A stretch of DNA of 37,319 nucleotides from Lentisphaerae bacterium RIFOXYA12_64_32 (GCA_001803235.1 MHBL01000017.1:1-37319); one strand, 5' to 3'. Shown: positions 8,388-16,771, counted from the first letter of the stretch. The notes: a model not told the origin generated them from the letters alone. Numbers and translations: made by a program.

Positions 8388-8464
8388 GAGATCATCGGAA
8401 TCTTCGAAATCATCGAGTTCTTCGGTATCTTCGGCTCGATGACATCGAAGATTCCGATGATCTC
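8388..8464. repeat. Large hairpin repeat, family R7, between convergent genes
   Basis: Thirty-base arms 8388-8417 and 8435-8464 match at 28 of 30 positions around a 17-base loop. The unit is composed of ATCATCG/ATCTTCG-like steps. Its reverse complement matches 7450-7508. It lies between the ends of the + gene (8305) and the - gene (8490), so it may act as a bidirectional terminator as well as being a mobile or REP-like repeat. Confidence 0.75.
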
Positions 8465-8489
8465 GAAGCTCCCGACTCCCGGTGCATTC

Positions 8490-9347
8490 TCACCTCGCCG
8501 CTTCTGCGTCGCCGCTGCCGCCCGACCGCTGGGCCTCCTCCAAGATGAACTTCAGGATGGCCAGGGCGCCGGCGTAGGCGGCTTCCAGGCCGGTCAGACC
8601 CAGACGACTGCTGAGCAGGCTGGCACGGACGCTGTACGGCACATCCGAAGTGTAGTGGAGCAACCCAATGTGGAAACCTGGAGGTGGCTCCACATGAAGT
8701 ACGGTCCCGTCCGAGCCCGGGCTGCCGCCGAAGCGCGCGTGCAGCGCCGTGAGGCAAGGCCCCGCTTCCATCTCGATGTCGGTGAAGTCCTGCCGCTGAA
8801 AATGCCTGATCGTTTCTCTGGAGTGCAGGAACGTGCCGCGGACGGTGACCGAGCGTTGGTCGTCAAACACCGCCGCATCGTTAAGGAACGGAACCAGGTG
8901 TCGGGCGGTGAAGCAGTTGCGGAGCAGATAGAGGTTGCCGGAGTGCCCGTCGCGGACCTCGGTTGGAATCAGAACGTCGCCCAAACGGCCGATCATGGCC
9001 GCCGATTTCCCCAGGATGAAGACGCCCCGTACATCCCGGAGGCGGGAGAGGATTTCGGTCAAGATGTGGTACGAACAGAAGCCCAGCGGGTAATCGAGGT
9101 TCAAGACCACGGCCCGACTCTGTCGGAGATGCTGCCCATGGAGGTGGGACAGTCTGGGGTCGAGCCGTCCTGGGTCAATGCGGTCGAGCCGTAGGACCGC
9201 ATCGAACCCGCCGGCCGGCTGGCCAACGATAGAACCGGAGGACTGCAGGCCGAGAAGGGCGATGCAGAGGCCAATCCCGCCGGCCAACCCGTATCGCAGC
9301 ATCCTCGGCACTCCCGAGACCAGCCGCCTGCGTCGGTCAAGAACCAT
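8490..9347 (-). CDS. Nucleoside phosphorylase-superfamily-like protein with N-terminal membrane anchor
   Basis: 285 residues. A hydrophobic helix near residues 20-36 (LAGGIGLCIALLGL) suggests a signal anchor. The C-terminal two thirds recall the PNP/UDP phosphorylase fold: VRGVFILGKSAAMIGRLGDVLIPTEV resembles the glycine-rich phosphate loop plus GDVVIPxxA, and DIEMEAGPCLTAL resembles the family's nucleoside-binding EMEA motif. Known members cleave N-glycosidic bonds of nucleosides. A membrane-anchored version would be unusual, so the activity is uncertain. The ATG abuts the TGA of the preceding gene (TGAATG), implying translational coupling to the YetA/CBM9-like gene. Confidence 0.6.
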   Translation of the reverse strand: MVLDRRRRLVSGVPRMLRYGLAGGIGLCIALLGLQSSGSIVGQPAGGFDAVLRLDRIDPGRLDPRLSHLHGQHLRQSRAVVLNLDYPLGFCSYHILTEILSRLRDVRGVFILGKSAAMIGRLGDVLIPTEVRDGHSGNLYLLRNCFTARHLVPFLNDAAVFDDQRSVTVRGTFLHSRETIRHFQRQDFTDIEMEAGPCLTALHARFGGSPGSDGTVLHVEPPPGFHIGLLHYTSDVPYSVRASLLSSRLGLTGLEAAYAGALAILKFILEEAQRSGGSGDAEAAR

Positions 9348-12300
9348 TCACTCGAACACCACCCACCCGCAATCATGCGGCCGCACGTACCACGGCATCG
9401 CGGCACGCCAGAGCATGATGCCACGCGTGCTCTCCCAGCGATACCCCAGCCGCCAGGTGTGCTGCCCCGGCAGCGGCGTGCGGCCAAGCTTGCCGAAGGG
9501 GATGGTCACCTCGGCGGTCCAACCTTCCCCCTGGGTCACCTTCGCCTGCCAGCCTTTCCCCGGTTCGTACCCCTGCAGGCGGTTGTGCCACATTGCGGGC
9601 CGTTCGCTCGTCGTCCCATCCTGGCTCACCACATACACCTGGTAGCTCGTCATCGTTCCGCTCGGGTCCACGAAGAGCGCAAGCTTCTCTGCCGCGCCCG
9701 CCGCGGCTCCCGGCAGCACGAGTTTCAGGTACAAGTTCTCGTCATCATAGGCGGCGCCGATCTGCGGCGAGACCTCCGACACGAGCCCGTCCGCGGCCCG
9801 CAGCGCCGTCAGCGCCTGCGGTTGCGGAGGGGTCCCCGTCACGGCGCGGATCATCGTCGCCGGTGCCGCGCCCACGCCGCACTCCCGCCACAACTGCACC
9901 GCCGTGTCCTCGCCCCATGGCGTCCCCGGCGCGCTCCGGGCCAGTTCCTCAAGTAACTCCTGCGCCGCGTCCTTTTGGCCCTGCGTCAGCAACCACGCCA
10001 CCAGCTTCATCCGCGCCTCGGGCGCCCGGTCATTGTCCGGGAAGGTCTTCAGGAAACGGCGGCACGTCGCCACCATCTCATCCGGCTTTCCCGCAGCCTC
10101 CCAGAGCCCGATCTGCCGATACAACTCCGGCGCGCAGTCAGGCCACTGCGCAAGCACTTCCTCCCACACGGCAATGGCATCTTCATACCGCTTCTCGCGC
10201 TCCGCCTGCAGGCCCCGCTCATACAACGCGACAGAGGGGTGAGGCTTGCGGTCGCCAAAGGCCACGTTCACCGTCGGCACCAACTGCTGCCCGTCGGCCG
10301 CGGGGATCTGCTCTACAGGTCCGAAGTACCACGTGTACTTGCGTCCATTGGTCAGCGGGTCCGTGTTGTCGCCCGTCGAAAAGTACAGCGAGTTGCGGGT
10401 CCAGTGGCTGTAGCGCCCCCGGCCTTCATCGCGAATCACCTGGTGCAGCGAGTGCGCCGGGCCCAGCGGCTTGCCATCCTCGAGCAGCACGAGTTCCGAC
10501 TTGCCGCTGCTCTCCTGGTCGCCGGCGCGACCGAAATCAATCCGGGCGATGAAGTTGTGCCCGATCTCATGGGCCACGTCGAGTCCGCCCAAGGGCACCT
10601 GCTCGATCAGCCACGTATGGCGCGGGTGCGTCGGCGCGGACAGCAGGAATTCGTCCGCCTTCGGGTCGATCCGCAGCATCCGGTCCATGGCCGTGAACAG
10701 GTACGCCGTCGGATCGCGGCCGATGTTGTCGATCCTCACGGCGCCGCGGTAGAAGTCCAGCGGACAGTGATCGTCCGGGTAGAAGTAATGCCGGTCGGGC
10801 GGCGGCACTACGCCTTCGAGGGTCGAGCCATAGGTGTCGAATGCCTTGATGATGCAGTGGTAGGCCTCAAACGCCGCATCCTTGTAGCGCATGTCGCCGG
10901 TCAGCGCGTAGCTCTTCAGCAACCCGTTCGCGATCTCGATCGTCATGTGGCCGATGCTGTTGCCCTCGGCGGCATGGCGTTGCGCGTAATTCCAGAAGCC
11001 CCCGTCCTGCATGGCCCCGAGCATGAAATCGCTCAGAGTGACCATGGTCTCGCGCGCGACCGGGTCCTCCGTCTCCTCGCAGACGTACTGCGCCCCCTCG
11101 ACCAGATACTCGAGGATGTAGGGCTTGAGGTGATCGGAGTTATCCTCAGTCACCCCCAAATCCGTACCGGTCACCAGTCGCTCGAAGGGCGAGTAGGGAT
11201 CGCCATATCCCTCCCGCAGTAACCCGTGCCCGCTGGTACGCAGTGCCGCCAGACCGTAGAAGATGCTCTTCGCCGCCTCCAGATACCGCCGGTCGCCGGT
11301 CCACCGGTACATCAGAACCAAATCCCTTCCCATGTACGCCGGCCTGATGTTCGCATCGCTGCCGATGGCCGTCGGCGACACGCTCGTCCCCGCCACGAAC
11401 CACCGCGTCTTGAGCTGCTCCACGATCCGATCGGCAAAGCTCAGCGCCGCCGCCTTGTATCGGGGATCGCCGGTCTCCTCATACGCGTACGCCACCATCA
11501 GGATGCCCTTCTGGATGAACGAGGACATGGCGTCCCACGCCCCCATTGTGTACCGCTCGCCGCCGTAAGAGTTCATGTCCCAGCCGCGGTACTGCTTGAG
11601 GCTGACCCAGTTCTCGGCCCAATTCACGGTCAGGTCGCGCAACCGCGCATCGCCGCCGCGGTAGTAGTCTTCGAGCATGTCCAGGCCGGTGTCAATCCGC
11701 GTCAACCCGGTGATGGACCACTTCGGGGTCAACCGGTTCACCGATACCGTCAGGTCTCCCCACTGGTCGCCGTCGCGGCAGGCGAGCTTGAGCGCATGCT
11801 CGGCGTTCAGTTCACGCACCCGTTGCAGTTTGCCGTATTCGACAGGCGCCTTGCCCAGTACCGCCACGCAACGCCGCTGCGCCGCAATTTCGTTCGCGCA
11901 CGTCAGCGGCTCCTGTCCCGGCGGCGGCAGCAGCACCTCCACGGCCCGCTCCTGCCCCTCGCGGAACTGCTTGTGCGCCTCCACTACGCTCTGGTCCAGG
12001 GAGGCATCGCGCGTGAGTGTGAACCGTGCTCGGCCTTCCGTACCAGTGACACTGACTCGGCCCTGCCTGATCTGCGCCCCGTCCGGCAACGCGATCACGG
12101 TCGCCGCGGTGCCCAAGCCGAACCGCAAATGCCGCGGCCCGTCGGCCAGGACGCCCGCATAGGGAAGCGTTTCAGGCTTGTCCGTGGTCAGATCCGCCGG
12201 CAGCCCGCTCACCTCAAGTCCGAAGGCCGGGATCGGCACCGCCCCCCCGTACGTCCGCCGCAGGCGCTCGACGACGCGCACCTGCCCCGTCGCGTCCGCC

Positions 12301-12893
12301 TGCACGTCCACGTACACATTCCAGTATCCACCATAGTAGGTGAGGCTGAGCCAGGAGAAGTACGGTCCGTCCTCGACCACCCGCACTTCCGGCCCCAGGA
12401 ATCGCTGCGGAAACTCGACGCCGCGGAAGCTCACGCGGCATTCGTCCTTGCCGTCGCGGCCAATGACCAGTCCCAACCCCGCCGTCCGCACCGTCCGCCC
12501 GCCCGCCTGCAACGAAAATAAATCCGACTTCACCTCGCGGACCTGCCCCGGCGCCGTGGCTGCGCTATTGAGCAGATTGAGCGTGAAGCTCTCGCTCTGC
12601 CCTGCCTGCGGGGCCCACACGAACCGCACCAGCGCCCGCCGCACGGACCCGTCCGGATGCCGGTGCAACACGCGGCACTGCGCCGGGAGCGTGCCGCCCT
12701 CCCCCGTCACCGACACTCCCGGCAGCGTCGGCGCCTCGCCTTTCGCAAAGGGGAAGCTCACGGTGGCCAACCGTGGCCCGGCCGCGCCACGGGTCTCAGT
12801 CATCGTGAAACTCAACGGCCCCGGCGAAGGCGTCTCAGCCTGCGCGGCCAGTCCAGCCATTGTCAACGAAGCCATCATCATCCACCGACGCAT
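9348..12893 (-). CDS. Secreted YetA/PcRGLX-type protein with (alpha/alpha) barrel, TPR and CBM9-like domains
   Basis: I start at 12893, where GGAG precedes ATG and a signal peptide follows (MRRWMMMASLTMAGLAAQA). Upstream in-frame codons lie inside the peroxidase gene. The 1181-residue protein has these parts. Residues 20-330 are beta-rich, resembling the PcRGLX/YetA RIFT-barrel domains found with rhamnogalacturonan lyase-like enzymes. About 400-780 are helical (GAWDAMSSFIQKGILMVAYA), probably an (alpha/alpha)6 toroid. About 885-995 hold TPR-like helices (ALYERGLQAEREKRYEDAI). About 1025-1181 are a CBM9/DOMON-like domain (AAYDDENLYLKLVL, EVTIPFGKL). It is likely an extracytoplasmic glycan-active enzyme. 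The TPR insertion before the binding module is unusual. The upstream stop TGA lies four bases before the ATG. Confidence 0.8.
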   Translation of the reverse strand: MRRWMMMASLTMAGLAAQAETPSPGPLSFTMTETRGAAGPRLATVSFPFAKGEAPTLPGVSVTGEGGTLPAQCRVLHRHPDGSVRRALVRFVWAPQAGQSESFTLNLLNSAATAPGQVREVKSDLFSLQAGGRTVRTAGLGLVIGRDGKDECRVSFRGVEFPQRFLGPEVRVVEDGPYFSWLSLTYYGGYWNVYVDVQADATGQVRVVERLRRTYGGAVPIPAFGLEVSGLPADLTTDKPETLPYAGVLADGPRHLRFGLGTAATVIALPDGAQIRQGRVSVTGTEGRARFTLTRDASLDQSVVEAHKQFREGQERAVEVLLPPPGQEPLTCANEIAAQRRCVAVLGKAPVEYGKLQRVRELNAEHALKLACRDGDQWGDLTVSVNRLTPKWSITGLTRIDTGLDMLEDYYRGGDARLRDLTVNWAENWVSLKQYRGWDMNSYGGERYTMGAWDAMSSFIQKGILMVAYAYEETGDPRYKAAALSFADRIVEQLKTRWFVAGTSVSPTAIGSDANIRPAYMGRDLVLMYRWTGDRRYLEAAKSIFYGLAALRTSGHGLLREGYGDPYSPFERLVTGTDLGVTEDNSDHLKPYILEYLVEGAQYVCEETEDPVARETMVTLSDFMLGAMQDGGFWNYAQRHAAEGNSIGHMTIEIANGLLKSYALTGDMRYKDAAFEAYHCIIKAFDTYGSTLEGVVPPPDRHYFYPDDHCPLDFYRGAVRIDNIGRDPTAYLFTAMDRMLRIDPKADEFLLSAPTHPRHTWLIEQVPLGGLDVAHEIGHNFIARIDFGRAGDQESSGKSELVLLEDGKPLGPAHSLHQVIRDEGRGRYSHWTRNSLYFSTGDNTDPLTNGRKYTWYFGPVEQIPAADGQQLVPTVNVAFGDRKPHPSVALYERGLQAEREKRYEDAIAVWEEVLAQWPDCAPELYRQIGLWEAAGKPDEMVATCRRFLKTFPDNDRAPEARMKLVAWLLTQGQKDAAQELLEELARSAPGTPWGEDTAVQLWRECGVGAAPATMIRAVTGTPPQPQALTALRAADGLVSEVSPQIGAAYDDENLYLKLVLPGAAAGAAEKLALFVDPSGTMTSYQVYVVSQDGTTSERPAMWHNRLQGYEPGKGWQAKVTQGEGWTAEVTIPFGKLGRTPLPGQHTWRLGYRWESTRGIMLWRAAMPWYVRPHDCGWVVFE

Positions 12894-12897
12894 GTTC

Positions 12898-13476
12898 TCA
12901 CTCCGCTGCCGGCGCCTCGAGCGCCTTCTCCACCGCCGCGACCAGGTCCTTGTCGTCGGGCTTGGTGCGACTGCCGAACCGGCCGGCAATGGCGCCGTCC
13001 CGTCCGATCAGGAACTTGTTGAAGTTCCAGGAGATGGCGCCGTCGAAGTTCGGGTTGGTTTCTTTCGCGGTCAGGAACGCATAGAGCGGGTGGATGTCCT
13101 TGCCCTTGACCGATATCTTCGCGAACATCGGGAAGGTCACGCCGTAGTTCAGCGTGCAGAAGCTCTTGATCTCGGCCTCAGTGCCCGGCTCCTGCCACAG
13201 AAAATCGTTCGCCGGGAACCCGAGCACGACAAACCCGCGTGCCGCGTACGCCTTGTACAGCGCCTCCAGTCCCGCGTACTGGCCCGTGAAACCGCACTTG
13301 CTGGCCACGTTGACAAGCAGCAATACCTTGCCCTTGAAATCCGACAGGCTCACGTCCTTCCCGTCAATGTCCTTCATCGTGAAGTCGTAGATCATCGTCT
13401 TGCCCTCCTCGGCGCGTACGCACACACCCGTTCCCAGCCACCCCATCGCCAACCCTATGGCCAACCATCTGATCAT
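12898..13476 (-). CDS. Exported glutathione peroxidase (thiol peroxidase, GPx family)
   Basis: The 192-residue form begins at 13476, where GAGGTG precedes ATG and a signal sequence follows (IRWLAIGLAMGWLGTGVCV). A longer upstream frame is less likely. The GPx core is intact: LVNVASKCGFTGQY with peroxidatic Cys61, then Gln95 in the LWQEPG block, and Trp150-Asn151 in ISWNFNKFLIGRDG, the known catalytic tetrad. Cysteine replaces selenocysteine, as usual in bacteria. Members reduce hydroperoxides, mostly with thioredoxin. The signal sequence points to a periplasmic location. It is the first gene of a tight run with the YetA/CBM9-like gene. Confidence 0.93.
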   Translation of the reverse strand: MIRWLAIGLAMGWLGTGVCVRAEEGKTMIYDFTMKDIDGKDVSLSDFKGKVLLLVNVASKCGFTGQYAGLEALYKAYAARGFVVLGFPANDFLWQEPGTEAEIKSFCTLNYGVTFPMFAKISVKGKDIHPLYAFLTAKETNPNFDGAISWNFNKFLIGRDGAIAGRFGSRTKPDDKDLVAAVEKALEAPAAE

Positions 13477-13622
13477 GTCAGCACCTCGTGAACTCGCGTA
13501 TAGCCACGCCATGGATGGAGATACTGATCGTCTAACAATCGCTGCGGTGCCAACCTTGTCCAGAACCTTGCCCAGAACCTTGCCGAGGCGCAAGGACAGT
13601 TCTGAGACGGGCAACAACCGGG

Positions 13623-14075
13623 TCACGGGGGCACCGGCAATTCGATCACGTGCTGGAAACGGTCCACCACGGAGTAGTTTTGCACCGCGATCGCCAGCAA
13701 CGCGCAGTTCGGCGCGGCGGCGAACTCTCGCAGGTGCGGGTGCTTGCCAACGTAAAGCTCAAAGCCGTTCTGCCGCTCCGCCCCCGACAGCTCGACCGCA
13801 CTGCCGTACGCCGTGGCCGCCATGGCTTCGTGGAAGTCAGCCTCCCGATTCGAACGGTTGTCGACGAGCAGCGCGACGCGCGCGTCCGCCTTCAAGTTCG
13901 CGTACTTGCGCGTGGCACGCGTGGTAGCGAACACCAGGCGCCGCAGGTCGGCGGTCGCGGCGAACGCGACCAGGCTGGTGTGCGGTTGCCCCTCGTTCTG
14001 CGAGGCCAGCACCCCCAGCCGCTGCGCACTGAACAACTGGCGCAACTGCGCCTGGACCGATTCGGTCTCCGTCAT
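13623..14075 (-). CDS. Pyridoxamine 5'-phosphate oxidase-like flavin-binding protein
   Basis: The 150-residue reading from the ATG at 14075 follows a GCGGAG site. The sequence has the split-barrel pattern of the PNPOx-like FMN-binding superfamily: QRLGVLASQNEGQPHTSLVAF for the first strands, RRLVFATTRATRKYANLKAD for the phosphate-contact segment, then VALLVDNR. Relatives include general stress proteins, heme or F420-linked oxidoreductases and many uncharacterised FMN proteins, so the substrate is unknown. The C-terminus (NYSVVDRFQHVIEL) is family-like. It lies 58 bases after the isomerase gene on the same strand and may be co-transcribed. Confidence 0.85.
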   Translation of the reverse strand: MTETESVQAQLRQLFSAQRLGVLASQNEGQPHTSLVAFAATADLRRLVFATTRATRKYANLKADARVALLVDNRSNREADFHEAMAATAYGSAVELSGAERQNGFELYVGKHPHLREFAAAPNCALLAIAVQNYSVVDRFQHVIELPVPP

Positions 14076-14133
14076 AGGATGCGTCTCCGCCTGTCCGCGC
14101 CCAGCACAGCTCCGGCAGCCGGACACTTCGCGC

Positions 14134-14976
14134 TCACAGTGTCTTCAGGAACTCGACCGCGCGGCGCACGTCGCCGACCGGGTCCGCGCCCGCTTCGCGC
14201 TCGATGGCGAAGTAGCCGTTGAACCCGTTCTCGCGCAAGAGTGCGGTGTAGCGCGGCCAGTCCACCCAACCTTCGCCCAGCGGCACTTCCTGCCGGCGCC
14301 CGTCCGGGTGCACCAGTGCGTCCTTCGCGTGGGTGTGCACCACGTACGGACCGAGAACCGATGCACCTTCGCTGGGCATGTACTCGGCAAAGGCTTTCTC
14401 GCGGTCGAAGGCCTGCCCCGCCTGCTGCGCATACCTGGCTGGCCAGAGGATCAGGTTGGCTGGGTCGTAGTTCACCCGCAGCGCCTTGCTGCCCACTTCG
14501 TCGATCATGCGCTTGAGTATGGCCGGCGGCTCGGGCCCGGTCTCGACAGCCAGACACGCGCCCAGTTTCTCGCCGTGTTCGCACAGACGCCCGAAGTTCT
14601 CCACGAACCGTGCCCAGGTCGGGTCGGACGCGGAGTGCGGCATGACCCCGCAGTGGCCCTGCCAGATGCGGCACTCCAGGTCAACCGCCAGTTCCAGAAT
14701 ACGCCGGCCCTGCTCGAGGTGTTCCTCGTGCGGTTCCGCCTTGCCGAGATCGACGTTGCCGCCCCACGCCGACAGCGCCGAAAACTCCAGCCCGAGCGAC
14801 TTGACGTGCGCCAGCAGCTTCTTCCGCGCCGCGGCGTCCAGATCGTCAGGACGGAACCCGGGCACCGTGACGCTCAGATGCACGCCCGTCACACCCATGT
14901 CAGCGGCCGCCTTCATACCTTCGTAAACGCCGAGCTTCAGGTTATGCACCATGATCGCGATCTTCAGATTCGGCAT
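14134..14976 (-). CDS. Sugar phosphate isomerase/epimerase-type TIM barrel
   Basis: 280 residues, starting at the ATG at 14976 after a near-ideal AGGAGGGTG site. The AP-endonuclease-2/xylose-isomerase-like barrel is clear, with likely metal ligands at the expected strand ends: Glu in AVETGP, Asp in NYDPANL, His in VHTHAKDA and Glu in AIEREAG. Family knowledge: such enzymes isomerise or epimerise keto-sugars or inositol derivatives using a divalent metal. There is no signal peptide, so it is cytoplasmic. In a polysaccharide-degrading neighbourhood it may process liberated sugars, but the substrate is unknown. A TGTGA/TCACA dyad lies 30 bases upstream. Confidence 0.9.
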   Translation of the reverse strand: MPNLKIAIMVHNLKLGVYEGMKAAADMGVTGVHLSVTVPGFRPDDLDAAARKKLLAHVKSLGLEFSALSAWGGNVDLGKAEPHEEHLEQGRRILELAVDLECRIWQGHCGVMPHSASDPTWARFVENFGRLCEHGEKLGACLAVETGPEPPAILKRMIDEVGSKALRVNYDPANLILWPARYAQQAGQAFDREKAFAEYMPSEGASVLGPYVVHTHAKDALVHPDGRRQEVPLGEGWVDWPRYTALLRENGFNGYFAIEREAGADPVGDVRRAVEFLKTL

Positions 14977-15005
14977 CGGATACACCCTCCTGTTTTGCCA
15001 AACGA

Positions 15006-15022
15006 TGTGACAAGAATTCACA
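15006..15022 (-). promoter_or_regulatory. Operator-like dyad TGTGA-N7-TCACA
   Basis: Perfect five-base inverted arms (15006-15010 and 15018-15022) lie 30 bases upstream of the isomerase start. It resembles a CRP/FNR-type site but with a seven-base rather than six-base centre. It is the only such dyad I noted at a gene start here. Regulator unknown. Confidence 0.35.
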
Positions 15023-15070
15023 AGATACAGGTCGAGAAGGCAATGCGCAATGCTCACGAGGCCGAGCACG

Positions 15071-15112
15071 GTAATGCGTCAGCGCCCCCCGGGCGGCAGA
15101 CCGCCCGATCAT
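15071..15112 (-). repeat. Dispersed palindromic repeat, family R6, copy 2 (inverted)
   Basis: Reverse complement of 46-86, with one extra C in a C-run and one substitution. It retains the CGGGCGG/CCGCCCG hairpin and lies at the left edge of a hairpin-dense spacer. Confidence 0.75.
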
Positions 15113-15590
15113 ATCGGGTTGTTACTCTGGCGTTTCCGTCTGAGTCCCGCCTTTCAGGCGGAAGTTGCAGCGACGCTTCAGCGAGCGGGCGCATGACGTT
15201 GCCATCCGCACACAGTGTCGACACGCCGAAACACGCGCCGCAACGCGAACACCCCCTCCGCGAGTAACATGGGAGACGCGGGTGGAACGACGGCGTGCAG
15301 GCCCATGCGTGAGACCCCCGTGGCCTTGTGCCACGGGTGAATCGGGTTCGCCCGCCAAACGTGCGCCCCCCCCCTCTCTTCCCTTTCCCCCGTCCGCCGG
15401 CGGCGGACGGGGGAAAGGGAAGAGAGGGAACGAGGTGCGGCGAAGTAGCCAATGAACCCGTTCACCTGCCACAAAAGGTGGCAGGGGTCTGTGCTCCACC
15501 CTTAGCTGACGCATCACCGAGCACGCGCTTCCGCAGACCGGTGGAATCGCGGCGACACGCGCTGGCGTTCACGGCACCGGCATAGACGGA
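15113..15590. other. Hairpin-dense spacer without a gene
   Basis: No credible gene. It holds at least four perfect stems: CCGCCT/AGGCGG at 15147-15161 (3-base loop), CCCGTGGC/GCCACGGG at 15317-15337 (5-base loop), the 27-base stem at 15372-15428, and CCTGCCAC/GTGGCAGG at 15465-15485 (5-base loop). It lies between divergent genes, so simple termination does not explain it. It looks like an aggregate of short palindromic repeats. Confidence 0.6.
15372..15428. repeat. Perfect 27-base inverted repeat with 3-base loop
   Basis: Arms 15372-15398 and 15402-15428 are exact complements around GGC. The left arm is almost all pyrimidine (CCCTCTCTTCCCTTTCCCCC then GTCCGCC). A similar 25-base perfect stem with a 3-base loop occurs at 25915-25967. 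It is too long for an ordinary terminator, has no T-tract and sits between divergent genes. Confidence 0.85.
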
Positions 15591-15595
15591 CGTTC

Positions 15596-15660
15596 TGCGC
15601 AATCCAACACCACTTTTGCGCAATCCGTGCTTGCACGGGCACGGTTCCCCGCCTTACATT
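15596..15660 (+). promoter_or_regulatory. Promoter with tandem TGCGCAAT boxes (copy 2)
   Basis: TGCGCAATCC boxes start at 15596 and 15617, again 21 bases apart. They are followed by TTGCAC (15631-15636), an 18-base spacer and TACATT (15655-15660), then CC. The arrangement mirrors 3199-3262. The URO-D-like gene starts 56 bases later. Confidence 0.55.
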
Positions 15661-15715
15661 CCCACCAGCGCAGAGAACCGTTGCGGGTGGGGACAATGGA
15701 GAGGTTGCCTCCGAC

Positions 15716-16771
15716 ATGAACTTACCGTCACGCTTGGACCGCTACCACCGCTTCTACGCCGACCCACGTCCTGGCAGCCTGCTCGTCGTCACGCAGTTCC
15801 CCGACGAGCGTAGCTTACCGGCACTCGACCTGCGCACGTTCGACTTCGCGAGCATGGCCGAGCACCGCCGCTACTGGGATATGCTGGTGGAACGGATGCG
15901 CTTCGAGGTCGCCCGGCGCGCCGCGGTGGACGACGATTGGATCCCCGGCATCGTGCTGCACTACGGGTTCGGCGCGTTCGGTGCGGTGTACGCAGACGTG
16001 CCGCTGGTGTTCACCGACAACACCTCGTACATGGGCCACGCGTTGACGACCTGGGCGGAGTGGGAGGCGGTGCGCTACGACCCGAACCGGTTCTGGTCGC
16101 AGGTTTTCATCGAGGCAGGACGCTACATCTCGGAAAAGGCCGACGGCGCGTTCCTCGTCGACCCCTACCCCAACCCGAGCCCGCTCGACGTCGCTAACCT
16201 GATCATGGGCAATGAACTGTTCACCGCGTTTTACGAACAGCCGGACCGACTCCACCGACTGCTTGATCATCTCACCGACGAGGCCGTCCGCAATGTCCGG
16301 ACCGTCCAGGCCGCGTTGCGCAATCCGCACGGCGGCACGCTGACCTTCAACGCCTGGATTCCGCAGGGCGTCCTGCTTCTCGAAGACGCCGCGGACCTGT
16401 GCTCGCCCGAGATCTACCGGCAATTCGGTCAACCGCGCACCGCCCGGGTCATCGCGGCCTGCGGCGGCGGCTACATCCATCACCACAACCTCGGACGCCA
16501 GCAGTACGCGAACATGGCGGCCATCCCCGGCCTGACCGTGCTGCAGATCAGCGGCGACCCGAACCAGCCTCGCACCGCCGCGAATCTGGGCTATCTTTCG
16601 AGCCAGGTCGGCGGCATGCCGGTGGACACGGAAGTCACACCTGCGGAAATCCGCGACCACATCGGCGAGTTCACACGCGGTCGCTTCATCCTGCGGGCAA
16701 ACTGTTCGAGCAGAGACGAAGCCAGTGACCTGGTGGCGTGGGTGCGTGGCCACTCGCGCGGTCATACCTGA
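15716..16771 (+). CDS. Uroporphyrinogen decarboxylase (URO-D) superfamily protein
   Basis: 351 residues, close to the superfamily length, with no signal peptide. The C-terminal half has the barrel pattern of URO-D/MtaA-type proteins, notably GGGYIHHHNLGRQQYANMAA followed by LTVLQISGDPNQPR. The N-terminal half (VLHYGFGAFGAVYADVPLVF) is typical of the divergent clade common in environmental sugar-degradation clusters rather than true heme-pathway HemE. Members decarboxylate porphyrinogens or transfer methyl groups to thiols or corrinoids, and this clade's reaction is unknown. A GGAGAGG site precedes the ATG. It shares its promoter architecture with the giant beta-helix gene at 3347. Confidence 0.8.
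   Translation: MNLPSRLDRYHRFYADPRPGSLLVVTQFPDERSLPALDLRTFDFASMAEHRRYWDMLVERMRFEVARRAAVDDDWIPGIVLHYGFGAFGAVYADVPLVFTDNTSYMGHALTTWAEWEAVRYDPNRFWSQVFIEAGRYISEKADGAFLVDPYPNPSPLDVANLIMGNELFTAFYEQPDRLHRLLDHLTDEAVRNVRTVQAALRNPHGGTLTFNAWIPQGVLLLEDAADLCSPEIYRQFGQPRTARVIAACGGGYIHHHNLGRQQYANMAAIPGLTVLQISGDPNQPRTAANLGYLSSQVGGMPVDTEVTPAEIRDHIGEFTRGRFILRANCSSRDEASDLVAWVRGHSRGHT

Noticed and set aside
15071..15485. CRISPR array
   Set aside because: The hairpins differ from each other, spacing is irregular and there are no repeated units with unique spacers or cas genes.
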